DNA from: Symbiodinium natans
Lineage: Eukaryota; Sar; Dinophyceae; Suessiales; Symbiodiniaceae
DNA length: 64,000 nucleotides
NCBI GenBank assembly: GCA_905221605.1
Contig: CAJNDS010000224.1
Span: forward strand, 388,585-452,584
Reading direction: 5' to 3'
Shown: piece by piece, positions 1-9,651 of the stretch
How the letters are laid out: the number at the start of each line of letters is the position of its first letter
How positions within the stretch are numbered: position 1 is the stretch's first letter
Translations under genes and position numbers: made by a program
The notes under the pieces: generated by a model
The model's database searches: none
What the model was told of the DNA's origin: nothing
Seen by the model: the letters and a program-made list of their open reading frames with translations, nothing else

Positions 1-98
1 TAAACCCTAAACCCTAAACCCTAAACCCTAAACCCCAAACCCCAAACCCCAAACCCCAAACCCCAAACCCTAAACCCTAAACCCTAAACCCTAAACCC
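1..98. repeat. Telomeric repeat block (CCCTAAA, with CCCCAAA variants)
   Basis: Tandem CCCTAAA units open the window, switch to five CCCCAAA variants and return to CCCTAAA. The C-rich strand reading 5' to 3' from the left edge is the orientation expected for a left chromosome end with TTTAGGG telomeres, the type known from plants and dinoflagellates. Many internal arrays of the same repeat occur in this window, so an interstitial position cannot be excluded. Confidence 0.85.
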
Positions 99-419
99 TC
101 ACTTTTTAACCCGCATTGCTTTGGCTTGTCGGGTGGCAAATAACCTCCTGACCTTCCACATCCATCTGGGCTCGGTGGCAGAACGACGTTAGTGAAGACG
201 GCCAAAGAGAGATCATCTCGCAACTAGGGCCCTAAACCCTAAACCCTAAACCCTAAACCCTAAACCCTAACCCTGGACCCTAAACCCTCACTTTTTACCC
301 CGCATTGCTTTGTCTTGTCGGGTGGCAAATAACCCCCTCACTTTCCACAGATCCATCTGGGCTCGGTGGCAGAACGACGTTAGTGAAGACGGCCAAAGAG
401 AGATCATCTCGCAATTAGA
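98..419. repeat. Subtelomeric direct duplication with intervening telomere array
   Basis: A block of about 131 bp starting CTCACTTTTTA (98-228) is repeated almost exactly at 286-419. The copies are separated by a second CCCTAAA array (about 230-286). Both copies directly follow telomere repeats, so the repeat unit is telomere array plus unique block, about 190 bp long. This is typical subtelomeric tandem structure. No coding sequence is supported here. Confidence 0.8.
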
Positions 420-876
420 AAAAATGCTCATTGTCAGGCCGGTAGTTGATATTGATCTCTGCGTTTTCAGAGCATAACACGGGTAATTATGCGCCAGGAT
501 CGCTTGGAGCATCAGACGCTAAGGCGGGAAGCGGAGCTCGCTGAGGAGGCTGCAGGGCCAGTGCCAGTACCGGACAATAAGCCCTAAACCCTAAACCCTA
601 AACCCTCAACCCGAAACCCTAAACCCTAAAGATGACGACGGCGGTCCGGGCTTGAGGTTTAGGAGGCGGGCCCTTGACAGGCCTTTTCGGGGTGGTACTG
701 CATACCTGCAAGCAGCAAATGCCCCCACACACCTGTTTCATGTTTCATGTTCACCCGTCTGAGGCGATGCCAGGGAGCCAGCCCGCAGCATCCGCATCAT
801 CCGCAGCACCCGCTGCCCAAGCTGTTCAGAGCCGTGCCGCTTGTACTTGCACTGGCGGGACACATCTGGGGTGAGT
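420..876. other. Subtelomeric spacer, no gene seen
   Basis: This stretch holds a short CCCTAAA-like array at about 581-629 and otherwise unique sequence. Short frames exist but show no recognisable family or coding pattern. It ends where the left terminal inverted repeat of the candidate element begins. Confidence 0.5.
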
Positions 877-902
877 TCCCAGAGAGCCCAATGCTGCTTA
901 AT
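877..902 (+). repeat. Left terminal inverted repeat
   Basis: The 26 bases starting TCCCAGAGAGCCCAATGC match the reverse complement of 10589-10614 except for one C/T difference at the eighteenth position. Beyond it the two ends diverge in sequence but share AT-rich GCTTAA-type motifs. Confidence 0.75.
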
Positions 903-1116
903 AAGGAAACACAACTCTAATTAAGCAAGTATTGCTTATATGAATATGGCTTATTTAAGGTTTTCAAGCTTAATTAAGCAATATACTGCTTAATTCAGAG
1001 CGAAACTCTTTTATTTAAGCATGATTCCGCTTTAAATAAGCACGGCAGGGCTAGATTTAAGCAATTATTGTTTAATTAAGCTGTTTTTTTACGAAGTGTG
1101 AACATTGCTTAACGAA
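896..1116. repeat. Left subterminal GCTTAAT / TTAAGC motif cluster
   Basis: About ten copies of GCTTAAT, GCTTAATTAAGC, TTTAAGC or close variants occur in both orientations within about 220 bp. The region is markedly AT-richer than the coding sequence beside it. Such short repeated motifs next to an inverted terminus resemble subterminal binding repeats of large cut-and-paste elements. Related motifs occur at the right end (10511-10592). Confidence 0.6.
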
Positions 1117-1326
1117 GCTCGTTTTTGACCTTGTGTGTGCATGTGCACATGTGTGTGTGTGTGTGTGCACGTGTGAAATATGGCACGTTTTGCATTGTTT
1201 TTTTGCATGGTTTTAGCATGCATGGGATCGGCTCCTATGAGGAGCGATCGGGAGCATGGAGCTTGTGCAGTTGCAAGCTTAATTTGGTCGCATGCAATCG
1301 GCTCGAGCGATGCATGGCACGACAAC

Positions 1327-2622
1327 ATGTCTGCTGTTGTAAGCCCTACTAGGAGGTCGAACTCGGCAAAGCCCGAAGACCTAGTGAAAGTGCTCAGGGC
1401 CCACCTGCCACAGGGCCTTGACAAGAAGTACTTAGACCATGAGCCTGGCATGCTTGTGCAAGCATATGAAGACATCATCAGCGATGTGCTTTTGAGAACC
1501 TCTCGCCCCACCAAATCCTTGTTGCAAAGTGCTGCTGTGAAGGCCTGGCAAAATGTCAAGACGAGCGAGGCTGAAACATGGGGTTCGCAGGTAGCCAAGG
1601 CTGTGAGTTGGTGCTACAACAAGCGGCTTCAAGTGAGCACCGGTGTGAAGTTGAATGCTGCTGTTCGCAGAATCATCCAGCAAATCAACAAGCAGAGTTT
1701 TGGTGTCAGAAAGACTGAGGCAGATATCGCAAAAGATCCCCCAAGTCGCAAGAGGGCCTTGAAGCCCACCCTTTCCCGCACCAGCAAGCAAAGCCAGGCC
1801 AGCCGAGAGTCACTGCCCAAGAATAAGAAACGATGCAGCAGCACCAGTGTCGACGAGCTTCGCAAGATCTATGGGCTCCCATTAATGTCCTCGACTGCTG
1901 CCAGCAGCAGCTCCAATGCCCAGCCCGATCTCCCCGGCAGTAGTCTCATCGACCTCGATGCTGAGACTGTGAGCTCCGAAAGCTCGGATGTGAAGTGCAA
2001 GGGTCAGGAAGCACCAGCTGGCCTGGAGTACTTCGACAGTAGCTCTTGCAAGATGGTTCGTTGGAGTTCGGGCAAGAAGATCCTCAGTGCCCAGATGACA
2101 GAGGGTCCCAATGGGTTCGCCTTGGTCGAGTGGCCAGGCGAGTCACCCGTGGAGACAGAAATTCCCAACTTGGCTTTGCAAGGTGCTGGCCTGAGGCCCC
2201 AAGACAAGCCCAAGCCCAAGGCCAAGAGTAAAGCCAAAGGCAAAGCCAAAGGCAAGGCTGCGAAAAGACCTGCTGCTGCCCCCGGCCCCGAAGCAGATGC
2301 TCCATCTGATGCTCCTGCAGAAGATGCTCTAGATGCTGCCCCGACCAGGCCAAGCTATGAGTACAACCCTGCTGATCCCGTGCCCGAGAATGCCCTGTAC
2401 TCCTGCATGTACTACAAGAACAATGCGATTGGAATCCGCATCACAGTGAAGCACGAAGGTGGCAAGCTTGAAAAGCAGGTTTTCAGCTTTGGAGGTACCC
2501 ACTGTGGCAAGACTGAGGAAGAGCTGAGGGATATGGGTAGGGTCGCTGTTGCGAAGATGAAGAACGATAGGCAACCCCCAGCTGTCGTGAAAACCTGGTG
2601 CGACGAGCAGATCTTCCACTGA
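1327..2622 (+). CDS. Lys/Ala-linker protein of the candidate element (unknown function)
   Basis: Uninterrupted frame; the ATG at 1327 begins MSAVVSPTRRSNSAKPEDL and gives 431 residues. The frame stays open upstream to 1180, but that part runs through a GT microsatellite border and looks like intron or leader, so I prefer 1327. The N-terminal third is predicted helical. A basic histone-H1-like linker KPKPKAKSKAKGKAKGKAAK lies near residues 294-313, followed by an Ala/Pro/Asp stretch. The C-terminal 75 residues (YSCMYYKNNAIGIRI through VFSFGGTHCGKTEEEL) look like a compact strand-rich domain with a faint AP2-like pattern, which is only a resemblance. It is the first gene of the candidate 9.7-kb element. 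A DNA-binding or accessory role is inference. Confidence 0.65.
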   Translation: MSAVVSPTRRSNSAKPEDLVKVLRAHLPQGLDKKYLDHEPGMLVQAYEDIISDVLLRTSRPTKSLLQSAAVKAWQNVKTSEAETWGSQVAKAVSWCYNKRLQVSTGVKLNAAVRRIIQQINKQSFGVRKTEADIAKDPPSRKRALKPTLSRTSKQSQASRESLPKNKKRCSSTSVDELRKIYGLPLMSSTAASSSSNAQPDLPGSSLIDLDAETVSSESSDVKCKGQEAPAGLEYFDSSSCKMVRWSSGKKILSAQMTEGPNGFALVEWPGESPVETEIPNLALQGAGLRPQDKPKPKAKSKAKGKAKGKAAKRPAAAPGPEADAPSDAPAEDALDAAPTRPSYEYNPADPVPENALYSCMYYKNNAIGIRITVKHEGGKLEKQVFSFGGTHCGKTEEELRDMGRVAVAKMKNDRQPPAVVKTWCDEQIFH

Positions 2623-2771
2623 CTCGTCCAATATGAGGCAGGCCTGTAAAGAGAGATAGGTTTTGAGAGAAAGAAGACGGAGGGCTGCATTGCGCGCTTT
2701 CATGGCTGCCCTACACCACACATGCAGATCTATGTGCTATGATAACTTCGTCGGTTTTGTTGCCGTGTGGG

Positions 2772-2896
2772 GAACTCAGTTTTGGGTGTCAAGGCACTGG
2801 CCTCCCATGGGGAGGCCATAGGGTCTGTGCATCGTCCAGGTCGCTCAATGTTGGTGTGGTGAACTCAGTTTTGATGGCCTCCCATGGGGAGGCCAT
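2772..2896. repeat. Duplicated 3' flank with two GGCCTCCCATGGGGAGGCC hairpins
   Basis: The segment GAACTCAGTTTTG followed by GGCCTCCCATGGGGAGGCC occurs twice, with palindromes at 2799-2817 and 2874-2896, about 90 bp apart. Each can form a hairpin with an 8-10 bp GC-rich stem. The pair lies about 180 bp downstream of the first gene's stop codon. Related shorter palindromes occur near later genes of the same element. Confidence 0.65.
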
Positions 2897-3716
2897 ACCT
2901 AAAACTGCATGGCCTCGAGGTGCAAATGGATCTACATGTGCCCCCCCGCTTTCGTTGTGTGTGCCTGTTTTGGGTTTGAGGAATTGAAGTTCGATGTCGT
3001 TTGTGTTGGGGGCTGCATGCGTGGTCGGGAGAGAGTGCAACCGGAAAACATACGGATATATACGACATATAAATAGATAAAGAAACACACATATATATAC
3101 ACCAACCCAAGTGAATTTCAATTGCCCCAAACCTTTATATAAGTGTCTTATTTTCCCCAGACCCTAGAAAGACCCGAAGACCTAAACCCCTTGATGTTAA
3201 TCTTGACAGGTACAATATCAATGGTGTGGCTGGCGATTGGCAGATGGATCCGAGGACTGCTGGGCTAGGCATATCATTCCATAAAGACCCAGCCCTTAAG
3301 CCCCTAAGCCTCTGAGGACCTTACATGTTAACGATCTGGAGCATGCATGTGCAGCACGTGTGAAGTCGACCGGCCACTGCCCCTTTGCAGGCTCACGAGC
3401 TCGGTGCTGCGATATCCCACCCGAGCCCTGCAACTAAACTCTACAACCTAAACCCTTATATAGCTCTAAACCCTTAACCCTTAACCCGAAATAGAAACCC
3501 TTAACCCTTTAAACCCTCAACCCTTAACCCTAGATCCTTAACCCTTAACCCTAAACTCTAAACCCCTTGAGGTCGTGTATAGGCTGGGGTGATTGCACTG
3601 TCACACACAGATCATGTACTGCACGATGCCAGAACAAGTTTAAGCTCTACAGTTAGTCGATTCTCTCTCTCTCTCACACACTCTCTATCTCTCTCTCTCT
3701 CTCGCTGTCTCACTCC
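2897..3716. other. Intergenic spacer with telomere-like array and CT tract
   Basis: No gene is supported. The stretch contains a degenerate CCCTAAA/CCCTTAA array at about 3440-3567 and a CT-rich tract at about 3661-3712 that runs straight up to the next start codon. The CT tract could act as a polypyrimidine tract for trans-splicing, which is inference. Confidence 0.5.
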
Positions 3717-4658
3717 ATGGCCGATTGCGAGAGTGAGGATTATTCACCAGCTGCTGTGGAGAGGTTTTTTGGGCAACTGGCTGCAGAGCAGAGGGGGGGC
3801 GATCCCGAGCCGAACTCGATCGCGAGATCGAGCTCGGGCTCGGGATCTAGGAGGAGCCGGTCGAGGAGGCGAAGATCCTCGTCGACCTCTTCTTGGAGGA
3901 GGAGGAGGCAGAGGAGGAGGAGGCGAAGATCCTCTTCTAGCAAGAGGAGGAGGCGAAGATCCTCTTCGCCAAGGAGGAGGAGGCGAAGATCCTCTTCCTC
4001 GCCAAGGAGGAGGAGGCGAAGATCCTCTTCTTCGCCAAGGAGGAGGAGGAGACGAAGATCCTCTTCGACCAGCAGGAGGAGGAACAGGAGGTCCGTGCGG
4101 AGGAGTCCTCAGGAGGAGGTGGCATCGGAGGAGGTGGTAAGTGAAGGAAGGGAAGAAGAAAAGGAGGTGGAGGCACGGGAGGAGGCGGTAGGAGAAGAAG
4201 AGACAGAAGAGGAGGAGGTGGCAGTGGAGGAGGTAGGTGAAGAAAAAGAAAGGGAGGAGGTGGCATTGGAGGAGGTGGTAAGTAAAGAAAAAGAAGAGAA
4301 AGAGGAGGTGGAGGCAGTGGAGGAGGCGGTGTGTGAAGAAAAAGAAGAGAAGGTGGTGGAGGAGGAGGCACAAGCTGCAGAGGAGCCGAGAGGATCGCGA
4401 GATATTTTTCAGGAGGTGGAGAATGAGGAGGTGGAAGAAGGGTGGAATGAGGAGGTGGAAAAGGGGTGGACAGAGGAGGACTGGGAGATCTGGCGGGAGG
4501 TGCTGCGAGCTGGTGGGAAGAACAAGGGCCGGAAGCGACGGCTGGAGATGTTCCAGAGGCATAAGTACCTCAAAGCCCAGGGACTCTGGGTGGGAGGGAG
4601 GTGCCACCCAGAGGGCCGAGAGGCCCGTATGGAGGCCCGACCAAAGAGGAGGCCATGA
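3717..4658 (+). CDS. RS-domain plus acidic-repeat protein
   Basis: The ATG at 3717 follows the CT tract and the TGA stop is at 4656-4658, giving 313 residues. Residues 1-40 are ordinary (MADCESEDYSPAAVERFFGQ). About 40-130 form an Arg/Ser domain built from a repeated unit (R5-6 followed by SSSS), encoded by a minisatellite of GGAGGAGGAGGCGAAGATCCTC. About 130-225 form an opposite-charge domain of repeated EEV/EEVAxEEV units. The C-terminus is a more normal helical basic segment (WTEEDWEIWREVLRAGG). RS domains are known from splicing factors, but there is no RNA-recognition motif here, so a splicing role is not shown. It is the second gene of the candidate element. Because both halves are repeat-encoded, length variation between copies is likely. 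Confidence 0.55.
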   Translation: MADCESEDYSPAAVERFFGQLAAEQRGGDPEPNSIARSSSGSGSRRSRSRRRRSSSTSSWRRRRQRRRRRRSSSSKRRRRRSSSPRRRRRRSSSSPRRRRRRSSSSPRRRRRRRSSSTSRRRNRRSVRRSPQEEVASEEVVSEGREEEKEVEAREEAVGEEETEEEEVAVEEVGEEKEREEVALEEVVSKEKEEKEEVEAVEEAVCEEKEEKVVEEEAQAAEEPRGSRDIFQEVENEEVEEGWNEEVEKGWTEEDWEIWREVLRAGGKNKGRKRRLEMFQRHKYLKAQGLWVGGRCHPEGREARMEARPKRRP

Positions 4659-5025
4659 GAAAAAGAGAGAGAGCCAGCATGTGCAAGGGCTTAGGGTTTA
4701 GGGTGGTCCAGGGCTTTTGGGGTGAGGGCAAGCATGTGCAGCGAGCATGAGTGTCATGAGTCTGCAGTTGCCTAAACCCTAAACCCTAAACCCTAAACCC
4801 TACACCCTAAACCCTAAACTCTAAACACTAAACCCTAAACCCTAAACCCTAAACCCTAAGCCCTAAACCCTAAACCCTAAACCCTAAACCCTAAACCCTA
4901 AGCCCTAAACCCTAAACCCTAAACCCTAAACCCTAAGCCCTAAACCCTAAACCCTAAACCCTAAACCCTAAGCCCTAAACCCTAAACCCTAAACCCTAAA
5001 CCCTAACACGTTCTGGTTGTTTGCT

Positions 5026-5082
<57 letters not shown>

Positions 5083-5535
5083 CGCCCATGCAGGACCTGG
5101 CTTTGGTGGTGGTGGCCGGGCCCGGGCTCTGAGAGTGCATTGCGCGGTAAACCCTACACCCTACTTAAACCCCTAAACCCTAAACTCCAAAAACCTTAAA
5201 CCCTGAAAACCCTAAACCCTAAACACCTCAAACCTTATAAAAACCCTGAACCACCCAAACCCTAAAGATTACACAAGTGTTGGTTCCCAAAAGCTTAAAA
5301 ATCATGAAGCCTAAAACCCTCAAACCCTAAGAGGCCCAAACCCACTCAACCCCAAAAAGACAACTCAAACCTTATAAAACCTTGAGCCCCTCGAAAGCCT
5401 AGGGCCTTAAGGCCATCTGAATCCAAAGAACTCTTAAAACCTTAAACCCTCTAAACCCTAAAACTCCTAAACCCTAAAACCCCACACCCCAACACCCTAA
5501 AGCCTAAGAACCCTCAACCCCTCAAAACAAAACAG
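4659..5535. repeat. Large degenerate telomere-like block with CT microsatellite
   Basis: CCCTAAA arrays fill about 4770-5007, with a periodic CCCTAAG variant in about every fifth unit. A CT microsatellite follows at 5024-5079, then a much more degenerate CCCTAAA/CTTAAAC region runs to about 5530. The regular spacing of the CCCTAAG variant suggests duplication in blocks rather than telomerase addition. No coding sequence is seen. Confidence 0.8.
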
Positions 5536-5761
5536 TCAACTCTCCAGGCTCTCAGCCCTGAAAACCCTTAGGCCCAAAACCCTGAACCCTGGGCCGGAAA
5601 CCTTAAGCCCTACCAAGTTCCACACCCTCCTCTGAGGAGGGCCTCCCCTGGGGAGGTAGTAGCTATTAGAAAATCCTCCACTCAGGAGGCACCCCCCCCC
5701 CCCGCCCAGAGAAGCAACATCAACCAAATCCTCCCCAACATTGGAGCCACCCCAACCTGTT

Positions 5762-5858
5762 AAAAAAAAACTTTTTTTTAACATTTTTTTAACGGGATTT
5801 TCCTTTAAAAGTAAAGGCAAAGCCCGTTAAACAAATATTAAAAAAAAGTTTTTTTTTC
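5762..5858. repeat. Long imperfect fold-back (hairpin of about 97 bp)
   Basis: The left arm, an A run then T run, AACATTTTTTTAACGGG and TTTTCCTTT, pairs with the right arm AAAGG, CCCGTTAA and ATTAAAAAAAAGTTTTTTT around a centre near 5810. The arms are about 45 bases each with few mismatches. The structure lies between the second and third genes of the candidate element and could be a small fold-back element or a cruciform-forming site. Confidence 0.65.
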
Positions 5859-6106
5859 ACAATCATCCCTGCCCATTCCTAGGTCTGTTCATCGGCAAGG
5901 GCCAGGCACCGGGGCTGCTGCAGCTTGAATCCTTTGAGGATTCGAGCTCTGAGTTTTTAGTGAGGGTTGAGGGTCATCCCCTGGGGATGCTTGCATGCAT
6001 GTGGAGTGTCAGACAGCTGCATCCATGGTGAATGTGTATGTCCATAGGCATCATCAGTGAACCCCGTTCGGCCCGTAGATTGTCCCGGCCAGCCTCAGCG
6101 AGCATC

Positions 6107-7226
6107 ATGGGCAAGAAGGCTTCTCCCGTTCCCAAAAAAGCTGCAGTCAAGAGCATTGCGAAACCAAAGGCGAAGCCCAAGGCGAAGCAGCTTCCAGAGA
6201 AGCCGACTGCAACCACAGCAGACGATCGAAAGAACATGTCTGGCTTCGTCACGTCCATGAAGTACAAGCAGACTGCCCAGAACAACAAGCACAGCACCAT
6301 AGCTCAGAAGTTGCTGGAGGCCCTGTGTTCTGAATGAATGTGCTTTTGCTTTTTGTGTGTCGGCTGTTTACACGTGTACATGCATGTCGCTGTGCCCTGT
6401 TCAGAAGTACAACACCTTGGACAACGATGGAAAGAAAGAGATGGCCAGCAAGTATTCCGAGCACGGGCCCAAGGACTTGACGTGGGCGGCGGCATACATC
6501 GAGACGAGCACTCATGACGAACAAACAGAACGAGAGAAAATCAAAGGCATGTGCACTCGCAAAGAAATTTTGGACATGGAGGGCATTGACACGGAAGGCA
6601 TGCCAGAGAAAATGAAGGAGGAAATCCTGAATGAGCTGCTTCAGCAGTTGTGGGCCCGACTCAAAACCGACCCATCCAAGGACCCCAGCCTCGTCGCCGA
6701 CCACCGCATTCCCCAGATGAAGAAGTACTACTACGAGCACGATGCTAAGATCAAGGAACGGGAAACAGACACTCGAAGCCAGTCCATGAATGTACAGACC
6801 ACTGGCTTCAAGATGGAAACCGCGCAAAAAATGCTCACCCATGTCGAGTCCGACCCGAACATCAAGATTGAGAACCCGTGGCATGTAGAGCTCATGGTGA
6901 AGGTAAAGGCTGTGTGGCAGGCTAAGGGCAAGCTAGATAAGGAGGAGACCCTGCTCAAGGACACTTTGGCTGACTTCGAGACGGCCGTGCACGGGAAGGC
7001 TGGCTTCGACAAGATCGTCAAAGAATACGAAGTCAAGCTGGGAGTGCTCACCACGTTCCTCACCGACCTGAGAAAGTCGTATGCCAAAGTCAGCAAGATC
7101 GATCCTTCGGATGAAGCCTTGTGCAAGACTGCCTTGGCTGAGTGGCAAAGTTTCGGAGAGCACATGTTGATTCACCAGGAGGGTGGTAAGCAGATGAAAG
7201 CCGGCATGAGGGCATTCATTCCCTGA
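6107..7226 (+). CDS. Two-exon lysine-rich protein of the candidate element (unknown function)
   Basis: Exon 1 runs 6107-6319 from the ATG of MGKKASPVPKKAAVKS and contains a KPKAKPKAK linker. Exon 2 runs 6405-7226. Joining across an 85-bp intron with GC donor and AG acceptor (6320-6404) keeps the frame and reads QKLLEKYNTLDNDGKKEMAS through the junction. The product has 344 residues, highly charged and mostly helical, with no known catalytic motif that I can see. GC-AG introns are known to be common in dinoflagellates. It is the third gene of the candidate element, and its basic N-terminus resembles the linker of the first gene. A nucleic-acid-binding accessory role is inference. Confidence 0.65.
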
Positions 7227-7959
7227 GGGAATTACTTTTGAGTAGCAGCCATGGCATTTTGATCGTAGCCGTTGCTGAAACAAAGCCTCTAGCATCCCAA
7301 GGCCTTGGAATGTTGACAGTTCGAGCACCGAGGTGTGTTTCTTCGATTCGTCGTGGACCCACAGTTTGCAGCTTATGCTCCAGTGCGAAATACCTGTTCT
7401 GCATGCCTGCCTGCATGCCTGTGTACATGTCTATACAACAAAACCCAGCTGTGTACATCTATTATATATACACACATATATGTTATAGGTATATAGACAC
7501 AGTTCCGGAGGTGCTGGTTCTCATGGCCCCCGATTGCGCGGATCTGGAGGAGAGACCTTCCCTGAAAAAAATGTTGTATCAATGCTACCATGATGAGTGC
7601 GAGTTTCTTCATGTTGGCTGACTCGCAGGACAAGCACAGCGACACAGGAATGAAAAAAAAACAGTCGTGCTCCATGCGCCAGCTTCTCTCAGCGACGATG
7701 CCTGCAACTCTCCCCTGGGGATGAAGTGCATGTTCAATTAATGTACTCGCCATCGTTTGTCTCAGCTACTTATTAAGGTGAATGGATGACTTCTAAACCC
7801 TCAAGCCCTAAACACCCTAAACCCTAAACACCCTAAACCCTGAACACCCGAAACCCTAAACACTCTAAACCCTAAACCCTTCACCGTTCCAACCTTTCAC
7901 CCTAAACCTTGTTTCACAGCATCGGTTGCTGTAGATAGTACAAGACGTCTGTTTTGCTT
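7227..7959. other. Spacer with TA microsatellite, palindrome and telomere-like array
   Basis: No convincing gene. It contains a short TA-rich stretch near 7462-7480, the palindrome TCCCCTGGGGA at 7711-7721, and a CCCTAAA-like array at about 7793-7895. The 200-odd bases before the next start end in a possible splice acceptor (TTTCACAG near 7918). Confidence 0.5.
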
Positions 7960-9651
7960 ATGCTGTCCAAGAATGCTGTGTATGAGAGCCATGCTTCCAA
8001 GCATGACTTCGCTGGTAGAAGGCTCCGGGAGAATGTGGCTGATTTATTTCTATCAGGATCTGTGAGTGCGAAGCGAGCCAGGTCCCTGTATGCTGACAGT
8101 CAACAGCACGACCCCAGAGAATCCGCCGAGCTTGCCCAAGTTGCTGACAGCAGCCATGCTCACAGAGATCTTCTTCGAAAGCTGAAAAAGGACAAGAAAT
8201 GGCCAGGTGTTTTTTGCACCAAAGTACCCTTGTGGAATCGCAAAACATGTGCAGCTGAGACGGGGCCCATCGAGATCATGCTGCCCCACGAGCTCGTCAG
8301 TTGTATTGCTCTGTGGAATAACCATGATGACAGCTTTTGGAAGCTAGACAGCTTGAGAGCAGCTTGTTCGCAGCACTTGGATAATGTTTCCAAAGAGCTG
8401 GGATTTCGGGATGAGAGACTTCTCCCGATTGGTTTATGGCTTGACGGTGTTCCAGTAAAGTATGACAGGTCGGAATCCCTCGAGGTCGTCACGATGAATT
8501 TTCCTCATGTCGGGGGTGATCTTGCTTCAATGCGATTTCCCCTAACAGCACTCTACAAGGGACACTGTGCAAAAACTTCTACTCTCGATGCCATTATGCA
8601 CGTGTTGGCCTGGTCGCTCACCTGCCTTGCTGAAGGTGTTTTCCCCAAGTATGGGCCACATGGAGAAGAGTTAAAAGGCAAACGTGCTAAACTTGCTGGC
8701 AGGAGCTTGCATGCAAAGGGCATATTGGTGGAGGTCCGGGGCGATTGGGCTGCATTCAAAAGTGTTTTTCGCCTACCAGCTTGGTCTCAGACAGATGCCT
8801 GCTGCTACCGATGCCAAGCCAACAAGACAAATCTCAGCTTCATGGACGCTAGCAGCACAGCTCCATGGCGACAGCTTCCACTTACACACTGGGAGCTGGT
8901 TGGTAGGATTTTTGCAGCACACGGATCATGTTCCCCCTTGTTTGCATGTCCGGGCTTCAAGACCGATGTTTTTGCAATAGATTGGTTGCATTGTGTCGAC
9001 CAGGGGGTCGCGGCGGACTATTTGGGCTCTTTGATGCACACAATCCTCAAGGAAATCCCCGGAAGCCCAACAGAGAAACTGGCTTGCTTGTTCAAACATG
9101 TGCAGGATTTTTACAGACGGAGCAATGCTGAGTCCAGACTGGACAATCTCACAGCCGGAATGATCAAAAAGCAAAATGCTGCAAGCCCAAAGCTACGATG
9201 CAAAGCTGGCGAGGCTAGGTGCCTCATCCCGTGGATCTCTGAAGCTTGTGAGCACTTCCTCACTGGGGACACTGCTGAGCATCGGGCAGCAACGGATGCA
9301 GGGAAGTATCTGCAAGAGTGCTATTCCCATTTGAGTCCTGCTCGTTTTGATAGGAATAAGCTAGCTGCAGCCTGCCGAAAGTTTTTGCTTTTGTATGCTA
9401 GCTTGGCTACCCTGTACAGCAATCAGTCGGTCTGGCGCTTCAAACCCAAGCACCACCTTTTCCTTCACCTCTGCGAGGAAAGCTTGGACTCCCCAAGCTT
9501 GCATTGGAATTATCGCGACGAGGACTTCGGGGGAAGCCTGGCCCATATAGGGGAGAGAAGGGGAGGGGCTAACACAGCCAATGTTTTGTCTCACATTGCG
9601 TTGCAAATGTTCTATGCCAAGCACCAGATCCCAATTTTCGGCCCTCTGTAA
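7960..9651 (+). CDS. Transposase-like protein (unclassified DDE-type candidate)
   Basis: Intronless frame of 563 residues from ATG 7960 to TAA at 9649-9651. Features seen in order: a charged N-terminus; a central block FPLTALYKGHCAKTSTLDAI; a CCYRC cysteine pair; DVFAIDWLHCVDQGVAADYLG, which resembles the D-x-LH-x-x-D-x-G segment of Plavaka/KDZ-like transposases; and the C-terminal FKPKHHLFLHLCEESLD and NYRDEDFGGSLAHIGERRGG. Acidic residues for a DDE triad exist, but I cannot assign them with certainty. It is the last gene before the right inverted repeat and the best candidate for the enzyme moving the unit. The superfamily is inferred from motif resemblance only. Confidence 0.6.
   Translation: MLSKNAVYESHASKHDFAGRRLRENVADLFLSGSVSAKRARSLYADSQQHDPRESAELAQVADSSHAHRDLLRKLKKDKKWPGVFCTKVPLWNRKTCAAETGPIEIMLPHELVSCIALWNNHDDSFWKLDSLRAACSQHLDNVSKELGFRDERLLPIGLWLDGVPVKYDRSESLEVVTMNFPHVGGDLASMRFPLTALYKGHCAKTSTLDAIMHVLAWSLTCLAEGVFPKYGPHGEELKGKRAKLAGRSLHAKGILVEVRGDWAAFKSVFRLPAWSQTDACCYRCQANKTNLSFMDASSTAPWRQLPLTHWELVGRIFAAHGSCSPLFACPGFKTDVFAIDWLHCVDQGVAADYLGSLMHTILKEIPGSPTEKLACLFKHVQDFYRRSNAESRLDNLTAGMIKKQNAASPKLRCKAGEARCLIPWISEACEHFLTGDTAEHRAATDAGKYLQECYSHLSPARFDRNKLAAACRKFLLLYASLATLYSNQSVWRFKPKHHLFLHLCEESLDSPSLHWNYRDEDFGGSLAHIGERRGGANTANVLSHIALQMFYAKHQIPIFGPL

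Noticed and set aside
3744-4607. 287-codon Leu/His/Pro-rich frame on the minus strand
   Set aside because: It is the antisense shadow of the RS/acidic gene; composition follows from purine-rich repeats.
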